A DNA stretch of 64,000 nt from Catonella morbi ATCC 51271 (GTDB lineage Bacteria; Bacillota; Clostridia; Lachnospirales; Lachnospiraceae). Position 1 is the stretch's first letter. Each line of letters starts with the position of its first letter. The translations under genes and the position numbers were made by a program. The stretch lies in the NCBI RefSeq assembly GCF_000160035.2, contig NZ_KI535366.1, positions 350,412 to 414,411 of the forward strand, given 5' to 3'. Shown here in pieces: positions 1-9,066 of this stretch. The notes under the pieces are model-generated. The model did no database searches. It was not told where the DNA came from and saw only the letters and a program-made list of their open reading frames with translations.

Positions 1-144
1 GCAAATATATCCGACATGGCATATGTGTCACAATATACCGGTTCCAAAGCACTGACAGCACTGGAAGGAGTTTTCGCCCTTGGTCTTGACCGTAAAAATT
101 TTCTACCGAAAGACCTTAATAAAAAATGTCGTAAAAAATTTTAA
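1..144 (+). CDS. C-terminal tail of an unidentified protein, possibly a transposase (partial)
   Basis: An open frame enters from the left edge and ends at a TAA at 142-144, giving 47 residues. It contains the stretch GSKALTALEGVFALGLD and ends in a Lys/Arg-rich tail (PKDLNKKCRKKF). I cannot assign a family from this fragment. Two things hint at an insertion sequence. It is followed by a hairpin terminator and then by the 13-mer at 265-277, and the same order (frame end, hairpin, identical 13-mer) occurs after the transposase remnant near 61 kb. The transposase reading is inference; the open frame and stop are seen directly. Confidence 0.4.
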   Translation, partial: ANISDMAYVSQYTGSKALTALEGVFALGLDRKNFLPKDLNKKCRKKF

Positions 145-179
145 GATAAGCTTTGGATACAACATTTTTACAGCACTTA

Positions 180-232
180 AAAAGGCGTAATATCCTTTAA
201 TTTTCAAGGGTTTACGCCTTTTAATATTTTTT
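180..232 (+). terminator. Rho-independent terminator after the left-edge gene
   Basis: The arms AAAGGCGTAA (181-190) and TTACGCCTTT are complementary, with an inner CCTT/AAGG pairing, and are followed by a T-rich run (TTTTAATATTTTTT). It lies 36 nt after the stop of the plus-strand frame. Confidence 0.75.
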
Positions 233-264
233 AACTGTCGAAAACGGGGTTATATATATTTTAG

Positions 265-277
265 CAAATATAGGATT
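265..277 (+). repeat. 13-bp sequence shared with 61135-61147, candidate IS end
   Basis: CAAATATAGGATT occurs here and again at 61135-61147. At both sites it lies beyond a truncated frame and a hairpin terminator. It may be part of the right terminal repeat of an insertion sequence family. This is inference from two copies only. Confidence 0.35.
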
Positions 278-283
278 AAAAAA

Positions 284-335
284 CAGAGCATTTTGTTTGA
301 CTTTTTACTACTTAATATGTCCAACAAAATGCTCT
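284..335 (-). terminator. Terminator of the ireB–pepF operon
   Basis: The arms AGAGCATTTTGTT (285-297) and AACAAAATGCTCT (323-335) are perfectly complementary over 13 bp. On the minus strand the hairpin is followed by GTTTTTTAATC. It sits just beyond the pepF stop codon and probably ends the long minus-strand operon. Confidence 0.75.
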
Positions 336-364
336 TATATTTAACTCAAATATGCTTCTGTAGC

Positions 365-2164
365 TTACTTAATCAATCCTTCCATTTCCGCTATAACTCT
401 CTCAAATATCTTAAGCGCTGAGTTTATAGGCTCTTTGGAAGCCATATCTACTCCCGCTATTTTCAGCAGACTTACAGGATCATCCGTACAACCGCTGTGT
501 AAGAATTTCATATAATCATTTACAGCAGTTTCTCCTTCTTTAAGAATACGATGTGCTATTGCAACAGCGGCCGAAAATCCTGTTGCATACTGATAAACAT
601 AGAAGTTATAATAGAAATGAGGGATTCTCATCCATTCATAACCTATTAACTCATCACTTACCATATCTTCGCCATAATACTTTTTATTTAACTCTAAATA
701 TAAACCGGTAAGATTTTCATGAGTAAGCGGTTCACCGCTTTCAGCCAACTCATTTGAAGTCTTTTCAAATTCAGCAAACATAGTCTGTCTGTAAACAGTA
801 CCCTTAAAGCTGTCCATATAGTGATTTAAAAGATATGTTCTTTCTTTATTATCCCTTGCGTTCTTAAGCATATATTCCATTAGCAGAACTTCATTTGTAG
901 TAGAAGCAACTTCCGCTACAAATATCTTATAGCGTGAATCAAGGAAATTCTGACCTTCATTTGAGAAATAAGAATGCATAGCATGTCCCATTTCATGTGC
1001 CAGAGTAAATACATCGTCAAGAGTGCCGTTGAAATTAAGCAATACAAAAGGATGTACTCCATAAACTCCCGAGGAATAAGCACCACCACGTTTGCCTTCA
1101 TTTTCAACCACATCTATCCAGCGCTCTGCAAAGGCTTTCTGCAAAAGATTCACATAGTTGGTTCCAAGAGGCTCCACAGCCCTGAGTACAAGCTCTTTAG
1201 CCTCTTCTATAGTATATTTTGCCTCATAATCCTTAACTATAGGCACATAGATATCATACATATGAAGCTCGTCAACTTCTAAAAGATTCTTTCTAAGTTT
1301 TACATATCTATGCATCTTGTCAAGATTGTCATTTATAGTTTCCACAAGGTTTTTATAAACTTCAGGAGATACATTGGTGCTGTCAACTGCCGCTTCCAAG
1401 GTTGTAGAATACTTTCTTGCTCTTGCATTAAACATAAGCTGTTTGACCTGTCCGGCATATAAAACCGCCCAGGTATTCTTAAAGCTTCCAAAAGTCTCAT
1501 AATACTTTTCAAATACTTCCTTACGCAGAGCTCTGTCCTTACTTTCCTGAAGAGGAACAAATCTTCCGTTTGTAATTTGTATGCTTTCACCCTTTTCATT
1601 AGTTATCTCAGGAAATTTGAGATCTGCATTTGAAAGAGTTGCAAAGCCCTCATAAGGAAGCTCGGTAAGTTCGTTGGTACCCGCAAGCAGCTTTTCAAGC
1701 TCAGGACTAAGCGAGTGTTCCTTGCCTCTTCTTATTTCTGCAATAAATATCTTATACTTAGCCAGTTCAGGTTTTTCATAATAAAATCTTTCTATGGTTG
1801 CGGCACTTGCAGCTATAATTTCCGGCTCCATAAAAGCAAGCTTCTCAGAAGCAATTACTTCTGCAGACATAGCCTTTGAATAAAGTTTCTGGCCTGAAGT
1901 AGAGGTTGTATCCACATCCCTTATTTTAAATGCATATCCGGTTACAAGGTGAAACTTCAAACTGTATTTTTCATAAGTTTCAAGTACCTTGTACAAAGTA
2001 TCGGCACTTTCTGTCACCTTACCTATAAATTCTACAATCTCATCAGCCAATGATAAAGCTTCATTTAAGGCTTCCTCCCATTCCTTTTCAGACACAAATA
2101 TGTCTTCTATCTTCCAAGTAAGCTCAGTAGCCACTTCGCTTCTCTTTGGCAATTTATTTTCCAT
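365..2164 (-). CDS. pepF: Oligoendopeptidase F (M3 family zinc peptidase)
   Basis: This 599-residue protein has the length and layout of M3B oligoendopeptidases, cytoplasmic zinc metallopeptidases that cleave short peptides. The zinc site HEMGH lies at residues 390-394, with the third ligand expected in the EVAST region shortly after. The C-terminal part (YEWMRIPHFYYNFYVYQYATG) is the typical substrate-binding tyrosine-rich stretch. The ATG start has AAGGAG about 8 nt upstream. It is the last gene of a minus-strand operon, 36 nt after pgm and followed by a strong terminator. Nothing looks broken. Confidence 0.95.
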   Translation of the reverse strand: MENKLPKRSEVATELTWKIEDIFVSEKEWEEALNEALSLADEIVEFIGKVTESADTLYKVLETYEKYSLKFHLVTGYAFKIRDVDTTSTSGQKLYSKAMSAEVIASEKLAFMEPEIIAASAATIERFYYEKPELAKYKIFIAEIRRGKEHSLSPELEKLLAGTNELTELPYEGFATLSNADLKFPEITNEKGESIQITNGRFVPLQESKDRALRKEVFEKYYETFGSFKNTWAVLYAGQVKQLMFNARARKYSTTLEAAVDSTNVSPEVYKNLVETINDNLDKMHRYVKLRKNLLEVDELHMYDIYVPIVKDYEAKYTIEEAKELVLRAVEPLGTNYVNLLQKAFAERWIDVVENEGKRGGAYSSGVYGVHPFVLLNFNGTLDDVFTLAHEMGHAMHSYFSNEGQNFLDSRYKIFVAEVASTTNEVLLMEYMLKNARDNKERTYLLNHYMDSFKGTVYRQTMFAEFEKTSNELAESGEPLTHENLTGLYLELNKKYYGEDMVSDELIGYEWMRIPHFYYNFYVYQYATGFSAAVAIAHRILKEGETAVNDYMKFLHSGCTDDPVSLLKIAGVDMASKEPINSALKIFERVIAEMEGLIK

Positions 2165-2200
2165 CTGTCTCTCTCCTTAAAATTTATAAAATCTGTTTTA

Positions 2201-3922
2201 TCAGTCTCCAAGTTTTTTAAGTTCTGCAAGCACCTTATTTAATTTTTCTTCAGAATCTTCTAAGCTGTCTCCCTTAATACCCGCATAGAACTTAATCTTA
2301 GGCTCGGTTCCGGATGGTCTTACGCAGAACCATGCATCGTTCGTCATGTCAAAATAAAGTACATTTGACTTAGGCAGCCCTGTAGTTCCTGTCTCACCTG
2401 TAGTTAAATCTTTAACCACATCATTTTCATAATCTCTTGTCTTAACTACCTTATAACCTGCAAGCTCTGTCGGAGGGTTCTTACGAAGGTTATCAAGTAT
2501 TTCATTGATACGCTTGGCTCCATCCTCTCCCACAAGAGTCATTGTGTAGATACCCTCTTTGAAATATCCGTACTTCTCATATATATTTATCATCTGATCC
2601 CAAAGAGTAAGTCCCTTGTCCATATAGTAAGCAGCAGCCTCACAAAGACCTACTACAGCCATAATACCGTCTTTATCTCTTGCATGTGTTCCGATTAAGC
2701 ATCCGTAACTTTCTTCAAAACCGAATTCATAAGTTCCCTTACCTTTTTCCTCAAAACCCTTAATCTGCTGACCTATGAACTTAAATCCCGTAAGTACTTC
2801 AATCAGGTTAAGCTTATAATGCTCAGCTATCTTAAATGCAAGATTGGTTGAAACTATGGTTGTAATCATGGTACTGTCATCTTTAAGCAATCCCTTTTCC
2901 TTCTTTACTGAAAGTTCATACTCAGCAAGAAGCATACCGGACATATTTCCGGTAAACTGTATGTATTTTCCGGTCTTTTTATCCTTAGCGTACACACCGA
3001 GACGGTCAGCATCCGGATCATTGGCAAGCACTATGTCAGCATCCTTTTCTTTGGCTAATTTGAGTGCAAGTGCAAAAGCCTTCTCATCCTCAGGGTTAGG
3101 ATATTCAAGTGTAGTAAAATCTCCGTCGGGCTCCTCCTGCTCTTTTACTATATACACCTTCTTAAAGCCTAATTCCTTAAGCATTCTCTGAACAGGTACG
3201 TTTCCTGTACCATGGAAAGGAGTATAAACTATTTTTAAGTTCTCCGCCTGCTTCTTTATAGCCTCAGGACTAAGTATCAGTTTTTTAAGTTCGGCCACAT
3301 ACTTATCATCTATTTCAGCACCGATTACGTTAAAAAGACCTGATTTTTCAGCCTCAGCCCTATCCATAGTCTTAATGTCGGAAAATGCTGTATCCTTAAC
3401 AAGATTTATTATATCCTTGTCTACAGGTGCTGTTATCTGACATCCGTCATCCCAGTATACTTTATATCCGTTATATTCCGGTGGATTATGGCTGGCTGTT
3501 ACCATTATTCCCGCAGTACACTTAAGTTCCCTTACTGCGTAGGAAAGCTCAGGGGTAGGACGAAGTGCATCGAACACATAAGCCTTAATTCCGTTTGCAT
3601 TTAGAGTAAGAGCGGCCGCTTCCGCAAATTCAGGCGAAAAATGTCTTGAATCAAAGGAAATTGCAACACCCTTAGCTTCTGCTCCCCTGCTTATTATATA
3701 CTTTGCAAGACCCTGAGTTGCTCTTCTTACTGTGTAAAGATTCATACGGTTGGTACCGGCTCCGACTATACCTCTGAGTCCACCTGTTCCAAATTCAAGA
3801 TCCTTATAGAACCTGTCCCTTATCTCAGCATCGTTCCCGGCTATAGCCTTAAGCTCAGCCTTTGTCGCCTCATCAAATACGGGACTTGTGAGCCACTCTT
3901 CATAAAGTTTCTTATCGTCCAT
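2201..3922 (-). CDS. Phosphoglucomutase/phosphomannomutase family enzyme
   Basis: The 573-residue alpha-D-phosphohexomutase probably interconverts glucose 1- and 6-phosphate for glycogen, cell-wall and nucleotide-sugar supply. The phosphoserine motif TASHNP puts the catalytic serine at residue 144, and the metal loop DPDADR is at 302-307. GFEESYG and the phosphate-binding RPSGTEPK near the C terminus complete the four domains. The length fits the PgcA-type bacterial phosphoglucomutases. The ATG is preceded by GGAGGAAGG. It is separated from the upstream U32 gene by 9 nt, so the two are cotranscribed. Substrate choice (glucose or mannose) cannot be read from the sequence. Confidence 0.93.
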   Translation of the reverse strand: MDDKKLYEEWLTSPVFDEATKAELKAIAGNDAEIRDRFYKDLEFGTGGLRGIVGAGTNRMNLYTVRRATQGLAKYIISRGAEAKGVAISFDSRHFSPEFAEAAALTLNANGIKAYVFDALRPTPELSYAVRELKCTAGIMVTASHNPPEYNGYKVYWDDGCQITAPVDKDIINLVKDTAFSDIKTMDRAEAEKSGLFNVIGAEIDDKYVAELKKLILSPEAIKKQAENLKIVYTPFHGTGNVPVQRMLKELGFKKVYIVKEQEEPDGDFTTLEYPNPEDEKAFALALKLAKEKDADIVLANDPDADRLGVYAKDKKTGKYIQFTGNMSGMLLAEYELSVKKEKGLLKDDSTMITTIVSTNLAFKIAEHYKLNLIEVLTGFKFIGQQIKGFEEKGKGTYEFGFEESYGCLIGTHARDKDGIMAVVGLCEAAAYYMDKGLTLWDQMINIYEKYGYFKEGIYTMTLVGEDGAKRINEILDNLRKNPPTELAGYKVVKTRDYENDVVKDLTTGETGTTGLPKSNVLYFDMTNDAWFCVRPSGTEPKIKFYAGIKGDSLEDSEEKLNKVLAELKKLGD

Positions 3923-3931
3923 ACCTTCCTC

Positions 3932-5179
3932 CTATTCTGCTTCTGCGCTACGCATAATATCCATAACCTCTACATCTGCATCAAACTTTATCTTAACTAT
4001 GGACTGAGGGTGCGGACAGGATTCTATCTCTGCCCCATTCTCATCCCACATTTTAAGAACTGTAGCATTTACGTCCCTGCCATCCGCCTTCATTATCTGA
4101 ATCTTATCACCTACACCGAACTTATTCTTTTGTTCAAATATGGCAGTTCCGTCTTCATTAACTTTATCAATATAACCGAAATACTTACAGCCGGTTACAT
4201 AGGTGTTGTTATCATAAATCTGCGAATCGCTGTCAGGCTTGTCAAAGAAGAAACCTGTAGTAAAATTGCGATAGGTACATTTTTTTATTTCTTCCGCATA
4301 CCAACCTTTGTTGGCTTCAAACAACGTAGCAGATTCAAACCAGTCATCAATAGCTTTTCTATAAGTTCTTGCGACTGTAGCCACATAGAGAGCAGTTTTC
4401 ATTCGCCCTTCAATCTTGAAACTGTCTATACCGGCCTTAACAAGCTCAGGCACATAATCTATCATACAAAGGTCTTTAGAGTTAAATATGTAAGTTCCTC
4501 TTTCGTTCTCTTCTATAGGCATGTACTCGCCCGGTCTGTTTTCTTCAACCACATGGTACTTCCAGCGACAAGGATGTGTACAGGCTCCCTGGTTGGCATC
4601 TCTTCCCGTCATATAATTTGAAAGCAGACATCTGCCGGAATAAGCCATACACATAGCTCCATGCACAAAGGTCTCTATTTCCCTGTCTGCCGGTATATGA
4701 TTTCTGATTTCTGCTATCTCATCCAAAGACAACTCTCTGGCAGATACTACTCTTGTCGCCCCAAGTCCGTACCAGAAGTTAAAATCAGCATAATTTACAT
4801 TATTTGCCTGTGTACTGATATGAATATCTATTTCAGGGGTTATCTCCTTAGCCAACATAAATACACCCGGATCGGAAATAATAATCGCATCAGGCTTTAT
4901 TTCTTTAAGTTCCTTAAAGTACTCACGAACTCCTTCCAAATCCTTATCATGTGCAGTTATGTTAGCCGTAACAAAAACCTTTTTACCTTTTTCATGGGCA
5001 TATTTTATACCCTCTGCCATATCTTCCTTAGAAAAATTTTTCGCCTTTGCCCTAAGTCCATACATTTCGCCACCTATATAGACAGCATCCGCTCCATATT
5101 TAACAGCAAGCTTAAGTACCTCAAGACAGCTCGCAGGAATTAGCAGCTCCGGTTTCTTTATAACTAAATTTTCTTCCAT
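3932..5179 (-). CDS. trhP: U32 family protein, probable tRNA U34 hydroxylation protein TrhP
   Basis: This is a U32 'collagenase-like' family protein of about 415 residues. It begins KKPELLIPASCLEVLKLAVKYGADAVYIGG and carries the iron-sulfur cysteine pattern CMAYSGRCLL...GACTHPCRW. Bacillus relatives (YrrN/YrrO) make 5-hydroxyuridine at tRNA wobble position 34. The next gene upstream is a TrmR-like methyltransferase that acts on that same base, as in Bacillus, which supports the tRNA role over a peptidase role. I chose the ATG at 5179 because GGAAG lies 7 nt upstream. An ATG at 5191 and a longer frame reaching back into trmR (5278) are also open but have no ribosome binding site. Confidence 0.88.
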   Translation of the reverse strand: MEENLVIKKPELLIPASCLEVLKLAVKYGADAVYIGGEMYGLRAKAKNFSKEDMAEGIKYAHEKGKKVFVTANITAHDKDLEGVREYFKELKEIKPDAIIISDPGVFMLAKEITPEIDIHISTQANNVNYADFNFWYGLGATRVVSARELSLDEIAEIRNHIPADREIETFVHGAMCMAYSGRCLLSNYMTGRDANQGACTHPCRWKYHVVEENRPGEYMPIEENERGTYIFNSKDLCMIDYVPELVKAGIDSFKIEGRMKTALYVATVARTYRKAIDDWFESATLFEANKGWYAEEIKKCTYRNFTTGFFFDKPDSDSQIYDNNTYVTGCKYFGYIDKVNEDGTAIFEQKNKFGVGDKIQIMKADGRDVNATVLKMWDENGAEIESCPHPQSIVKIKFDADVEVMDIMRSAEAE

Positions 5180-5198
5180 CCAATCTTCCATTCTAATT

Positions 5199-5852
5199 TT
5201 ACTTTTTAATTGATACAGCCATGCCATCGCCTGATTCCAAAAGCATGGTTTCAAATTCTTTATCCGTAAGCAGGGCATTTACATACTCCCTCATTCTTCG
5301 GTGTATGGTTCTGTCCCTTCTTACTACAGTATATCTTGAGTCAAGCAGTCTTCCTTCCTGGAGCATATTATCCGTTATAAGTATTCCTCCGGAAACTAAA
5401 AGCTTTTTAATATTTTCAAAAAAATTGATATACTGACCTTTTGCAGCATCCATAAATATAAAGTCATAAGTTTTATCTTTGCTTACAAGCTCAGACAAAA
5501 TATCCGTTGCATCACCTTCAATAAGGGTAATCTGCTTATTTTTATCAAACTTATTAAAATTTTTCTCTGCTTTAACTACCCTATCTTCCATCTTTTCGAT
5601 TGTAGTAATTTTAGCCTTTTTGTTCAAAAATTCCAACATAAATACAGATGAAAATCCTGTAGCAGTGCCTACTTCAAGTATATTCAAAGGTTTTTTCATC
5701 TCCAACATAAATCTTATAATACGCTGGCTCCCTTTTCTGATTATAGGGATATTTTCTTTTATATTTTCAATCTCAAAATCTGTAAGATATTCAGGCAAAC
5801 CATCAGGAATACTTTCTAAAAAACTTTCAAATCTTTCATGCTCCACCATCAT
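5199..5852 (-). CDS. trmR: SAM-dependent O-methyltransferase, probable tRNA 5-hydroxyuridine methyltransferase TrmR
   Basis: A 217-residue class I methyltransferase of the catechol-O-methyltransferase-like family. Motif I is ILEVGTATGFSS, followed by the acidic ITTIEKMEDR and by FIFMDAAKGQY with the conserved metal-binding aspartate. Its place between an MltG-like gene and a TrhP-like U32 gene copies the Bacillus yrrL-yrrM-yrrN order, in which YrrM (TrmR) methylates 5-hydroxyuridine 34 to 5-methoxyuridine. The start overlaps the stop of the upstream gene by 4 nt. Family assignment is secure; the tRNA substrate rests on synteny. Confidence 0.88.
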   Translation of the reverse strand: MMVEHERFESFLESIPDGLPEYLTDFEIENIKENIPIIRKGSQRIIRFMLEMKKPLNILEVGTATGFSSVFMLEFLNKKAKITTIEKMEDRVVKAEKNFNKFDKNKQITLIEGDATDILSELVSKDKTYDFIFMDAAKGQYINFFENIKKLLVSGGILITDNMLQEGRLLDSRYTVVRRDRTIHRRMREYVNALLTDKEFETMLLESGDGMAVSIKK

Positions 5853-6253
5853 TTTTTATTCTCCGTACCTTTTGTTGGTGTAGTAATAACTTTAAAAATC
5901 CGATCATAATCCATATCACTGCTAACTTTGTAAGTTCCCGGCAAAATATTCTGTTTCGTCAGTTTCGCTCTCAAATAAAATGAATACTTATTAACGATTA
6001 TCTTCTTGGCATCAAGCATATTTGCCACTTCCATTGTTGACTCACCTTTACCTATAGTGACTTCAGCAGTATAACCTGAGTTTTTGGTGACTGAGACCGA
6101 ACCAAATACCTGGTATGCAAAGTCATAGGCATAATGACTGGCTTTAATTACCAGGTAAACTATTACCATATAAAATATTATATTCAGAAAGATATGTATA
6201 ACCACCCCGAATATATTCAGTACAATTCTTCCTGTTCTTCTGCCGGCTGTCAC
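5849..6253 (-). CDS. MltG/YceG-like protein reduced to membrane anchor and LysM-like subdomain
   Basis: This small protein of about 134 residues has a hydrophobic N-terminal segment (VIHIFLNIIFYMVIVYLVI). A region then matches the start of the MltG extracellular part (VTIGKGESTMEVANMLDAKKIIVNK, then ILPGTYKVSSDMDYDRIFKVI). Full MltG proteins of about 330-380 residues continue into the YceG catalytic domain that cuts nascent glycan strands; here the frame stops before it. The operon position equals Bacillus yrrL (mltG). I place the start at a GTG with GGAGG 7 nt upstream; a TTG one codon earlier is also possible. It is intact as a frame, so it may be a regulator or binding protein rather than an enzyme. 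Confidence 0.75.
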   Translation of the reverse strand: MTAGRRTGRIVLNIFGVVIHIFLNIIFYMVIVYLVIKASHYAYDFAYQVFGSVSVTKNSGYTAEVTIGKGESTMEVANMLDAKKIIVNKYSFYLRAKLTKQNILPGTYKVSSDMDYDRIFKVITTPTKGTENKK

Positions 6254-6270
6254 CAAGTCACCTCCACATA

Positions 6271-8208
6271 TTAATATTCAACATCTGTAATTATTGTAAT
6301 TATCATCGGAGAACGCTTTGTATGTTTCCAGATAAAGTCACTTAAAGCATCTCTTATTTCATTTCTGATTTTATTTCTTTCAATTGTTCCTTTGTCCTGA
6401 CATCTGATTAAGGCTTCATTTACAGTATTCAGCGCATCTTTAAGAATAGTATCCGACTCTTTAACATAGATAAAGCCTTTGGTTACAATTTCCGCATCCG
6501 ATACCATGAGATTGCTTCCCTTTTCCATCGCAAATGTAACTATTACAAGTCCATCTTCTGAAAGCTTCTGTCTGTCTCTCATTACTGAGTTACCTACATC
6601 ACCTATGCCGAGACCGTCAACCATAATCCCCTTACATTCTATCTGGTCTATTACCTTACCGCCATCTTCTTTAATTTCCAGTACATTTCCGTTTTTGAGA
6701 ATGAATATATTCTCCTTTAATATTCCCATTTCTTCCGCAAGTTCAGCATGGCGTACCAAATGCCTGTATTCTCCATGTATTGGTATAGAATACTTAGGTC
6801 TTATTAACGAGTACATAAGCTTTATTTCTTCCTGACAGGCATGTCCCGATACATGTGCATCTTGGAAAATAACCTTTGCCCCCTTCAGGTAAAGTTCATT
6901 TATAACCTTTGAAACAGATTTTTCGTTACCGGGAATAGGGGTAGAGCTGAATACTATGGTATCTCCCGGCTTAATGCTTACTTTTTTATGAATGGAAGCA
7001 GCCATTCTTGAAAGCGCAGCCATGGCTTCTCCCTGACTTCCTGTTGTTATAAGTACAAGCTGTTCATCTGAATAATCCTTCATCTGGTCAATATTTATCA
7101 GAGTATTTTCTTTGATATTAATATAACCTAACTCCCTTGCAATGTTTATGATATTAACCATACTTCTTCCGTCTACAACAACTTTTCTGCCAAAATTCTC
7201 TGCTGAATTAATAATCTGTTGAACTCTGTCCACATTTGAAGCAAAGGTAGCAACTATAATTCTGTTATTTTTATTATCCGCGAAAATATTGTCAAAAGTC
7301 TTACCAACTGATCTTTCAGACATTGTAAATCCGGGTTTAAGCACATTTGTGGACTCACACATAAGTGCAAGCACACCCTTACGCCCTATTTCTCCAAATC
7401 TCTGTAAATCAATAGGATCTCCGAAAACAGGGGTATAGTCTACCTTGAAATCACCTGTATGTATTATGGTTCCAATCGGTGAATATATGGCCAGCGCCGC
7501 CGCATCGCTGATGCTGTGATTTGTTCTTATAAACTCAATTCTGAAACAGCCAAGATTAATAGACTGCCCGTATTTTACTATCTTACGTTTAGTAGTCTTA
7601 AGCATATTTCTTTCACTTAATTTACTCTCTATAATCGCAACTGTAAGCCTTGTTGCATACACAGGCACGTTAATATCTTTTAAAATATAAGGAAGTGCAC
7701 CTATATGATCCTCATGACCATGTGTAATAACAAAGCCCTTAACTTTATCAATATTCTTTTTTAAATAGTTTACATTAGGAATTACACAATCTATTCCCAA
7801 CATATCATCTTCCGGAAAAGACATACCGCAGTCAACAACTATTATACTGTCCTCATATTCAAAGGCGGTGATATTCATTCCTATATGTTCAAGGCCTCCG
7901 AGCGGTATAATCTTTAGTCCGCTCACAGGTTTCTTTGTCTCTTTAACTGTCTTTCTCGGTTTTACTTCTCTTGAAGTTTCTTTTGGCTTTTTAGAAACAG
8001 CAGGAAGTTTATCTATATCTACTCCTTCTGCCACTACTTTTTCTTTACGCTGTCCGGTTATTATTTTCCCGGTATTTTTTTCGGCAGAATTTAAAGCTTC
8101 TACTGTTTCTTTTTTTGTGCGCCTGTATTTGGTTGTAGCTTTCCCTATAGTTTCGACGAGCTTACCAAATTTCTTTTCGTTCTTTTTCTCATTGTTTTTT
8201 TCTGACAT
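6271..8208 (-). CDS. rnj: Ribonuclease J with lysine-rich N-terminal extension
   Basis: A 645-residue metallo-beta-lactamase/beta-CASP ribonuclease. RNase J enzymes combine 5'-3' exonuclease and endonuclease activity in mRNA decay and rRNA maturation. The core starts near residue 98 (LKIIPLGGLEHIGMN) and the zinc motif HGHEDH is at 163-168. Later motifs include HTGDFKVD and the beta-CASP signature IPIHGEYRHL. The first ~95 residues are highly charged (Lys, Glu, Thr) and probably disordered, which makes it longer than typical RNase J of about 555. I chose the ATG at 8208 because AAGGAGG lies 6 nt upstream; a frame to 8301 would start inside fur. Confidence 0.93.
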   Translation of the reverse strand: MSEKNNEKKNEKKFGKLVETIGKATTKYRRTKKETVEALNSAEKNTGKIITGQRKEKVVAEGVDIDKLPAVSKKPKETSREVKPRKTVKETKKPVSGLKIIPLGGLEHIGMNITAFEYEDSIIVVDCGMSFPEDDMLGIDCVIPNVNYLKKNIDKVKGFVITHGHEDHIGALPYILKDINVPVYATRLTVAIIESKLSERNMLKTTKRKIVKYGQSINLGCFRIEFIRTNHSISDAAALAIYSPIGTIIHTGDFKVDYTPVFGDPIDLQRFGEIGRKGVLALMCESTNVLKPGFTMSERSVGKTFDNIFADNKNNRIIVATFASNVDRVQQIINSAENFGRKVVVDGRSMVNIINIARELGYINIKENTLINIDQMKDYSDEQLVLITTGSQGEAMAALSRMAASIHKKVSIKPGDTIVFSSTPIPGNEKSVSKVINELYLKGAKVIFQDAHVSGHACQEEIKLMYSLIRPKYSIPIHGEYRHLVRHAELAEEMGILKENIFILKNGNVLEIKEDGGKVIDQIECKGIMVDGLGIGDVGNSVMRDRQKLSEDGLVIVTFAMEKGSNLMVSDAEIVTKGFIYVKESDTILKDALNTVNEALIRCQDKGTIERNKIRNEIRDALSDFIWKHTKRSPMIITIITDVEY

Positions 8209-8233
8209 TTGTCCTCCTTGATTTAGGAGTAAA

Positions 8234-8695
8234 TCAGTCCTGTTTGTTAGCCTCTCTGCAAGCCTTACAGTATCCATAGAGCTTAACTTCATGATTAACA
8301 ACCTGGAAACCTGTTAATTTATTAATCTCATTCTCAAGAGGTTCCATAAAATCCTTTTCAAATGAAAATACACTGTTACAGCCAAGGCAAATAAGATGAT
8401 GATGTCTATGCCCACTTGGAGATGACTTTCCAATCTCATACCTTATAAATCCGTCATCGAGACTGAGCTTGTCTATAAGTCCCATGTCTGACAGTAACTG
8501 AATAGTACGATAAACCGTAGCAAGTCCGATATCAGGATGATCCACTCTTACCAAATCAAATATTTCTTCTGCCGTAAGATGCTCATCCTCTCTTTGCTGC
8601 AACACTTCAAGGACAGCTAAACGCTGCCCTGTCACTTTTAAGCCCTTTGACTTAAGTAATGCCTTAAAATTCTCATTATTCTTTTCGTTTTGCAT
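8234..8695 (-). CDS. fur: Fur family metal-dependent transcriptional regulator
   Basis: The 153-residue protein has the Fur winged helix (LKVTGQRLAVLEVLQQ, then DIGLATVYRTIQLLSDMGL), the metal-binding histidine cluster HRHHHLIC, and two CxxC pairs (CLGC and CKAC) that would hold structural zinc. The family includes iron, zinc, peroxide and manganese sensors, and the sequence does not clearly separate these. It sits inside the ireB–pepF operon directly upstream of RNase J, with no obvious metal-uptake gene beside it. Confidence 0.9.
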   Translation of the reverse strand: MQNEKNNENFKALLKSKGLKVTGQRLAVLEVLQQREDEHLTAEEIFDLVRVDHPDIGLATVYRTIQLLSDMGLIDKLSLDDGFIRYEIGKSSPSGHRHHHLICLGCNSVFSFEKDFMEPLENEINKLTGFQVVNHEVKLYGYCKACREANKQD

Positions 8696-8737
8696 GGCTT
8701 CACCTATTCCCCAGGTTCTGATATACTTCGTTTACAA

Positions 8738-9046
8738 TTATTCTTCGTCTATTTCAAAATCTACGTCATCCATCATTTCTTCAAATACTTTGGATACGGT
8801 TAAAATTTCTTTTTCATCATCTACAATCTTGTATATTACATCTTCTCCGTCTTCGGAAACACTCTCTTCTTTGATGATGAATACATCAACAGTGGCATCA
8901 TCATCTTCCAAATCTTCAATTTCAGCATCTGAAACTAAAAGATAACTCACTCCCGCAAGCTTTGTCTGGCAGAGCACTGTAAGCTCTTCATTTTCTCCGT
9001 CCTCATCAACGAAATCAACAGTTCTTAATTCTTCATTCTCTAACAT
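8738..9046 (-). CDS. DUF1292 (YrzB family) protein
   Basis: This 102-residue, very acidic protein is rich in Glu and Asp, including ELTVLCQTKLAGVSYLLVSDAE. It matches the small DUF1292 family, of unknown function, found next to ruvX in most Firmicutes. The ATG is preceded by GGAG. The conserved order ireB-ruvX-DUF1292 is the main support for the name. No catalytic motif is visible. Confidence 0.85.
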   Translation of the reverse strand: MLENEELRTVDFVDEDGENEELTVLCQTKLAGVSYLLVSDAEIEDLEDDDATVDVFIIKEESVSEDGEDVIYKIVDDEKEILTVSKVFEEMMDDVDFEIDEE

Positions 9047-9066
9047 AGTTTCTCCATTTCTTAGTT

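Noticed and set aside
5180-5278. Longer N terminus of the TrhP-like protein reaching into trmR
   Set aside because: It would overlap trmR by 80 nt and has no ribosome binding site; the family N terminus begins near KKPELLIPA.
8694-8945. Serine-rich plus-strand frame opposite the DUF1292 gene
   Set aside because: It is the complement of an acidic (Glu/Asp-rich) gene, which produces Ser-rich shadow frames; no ribosome binding site.
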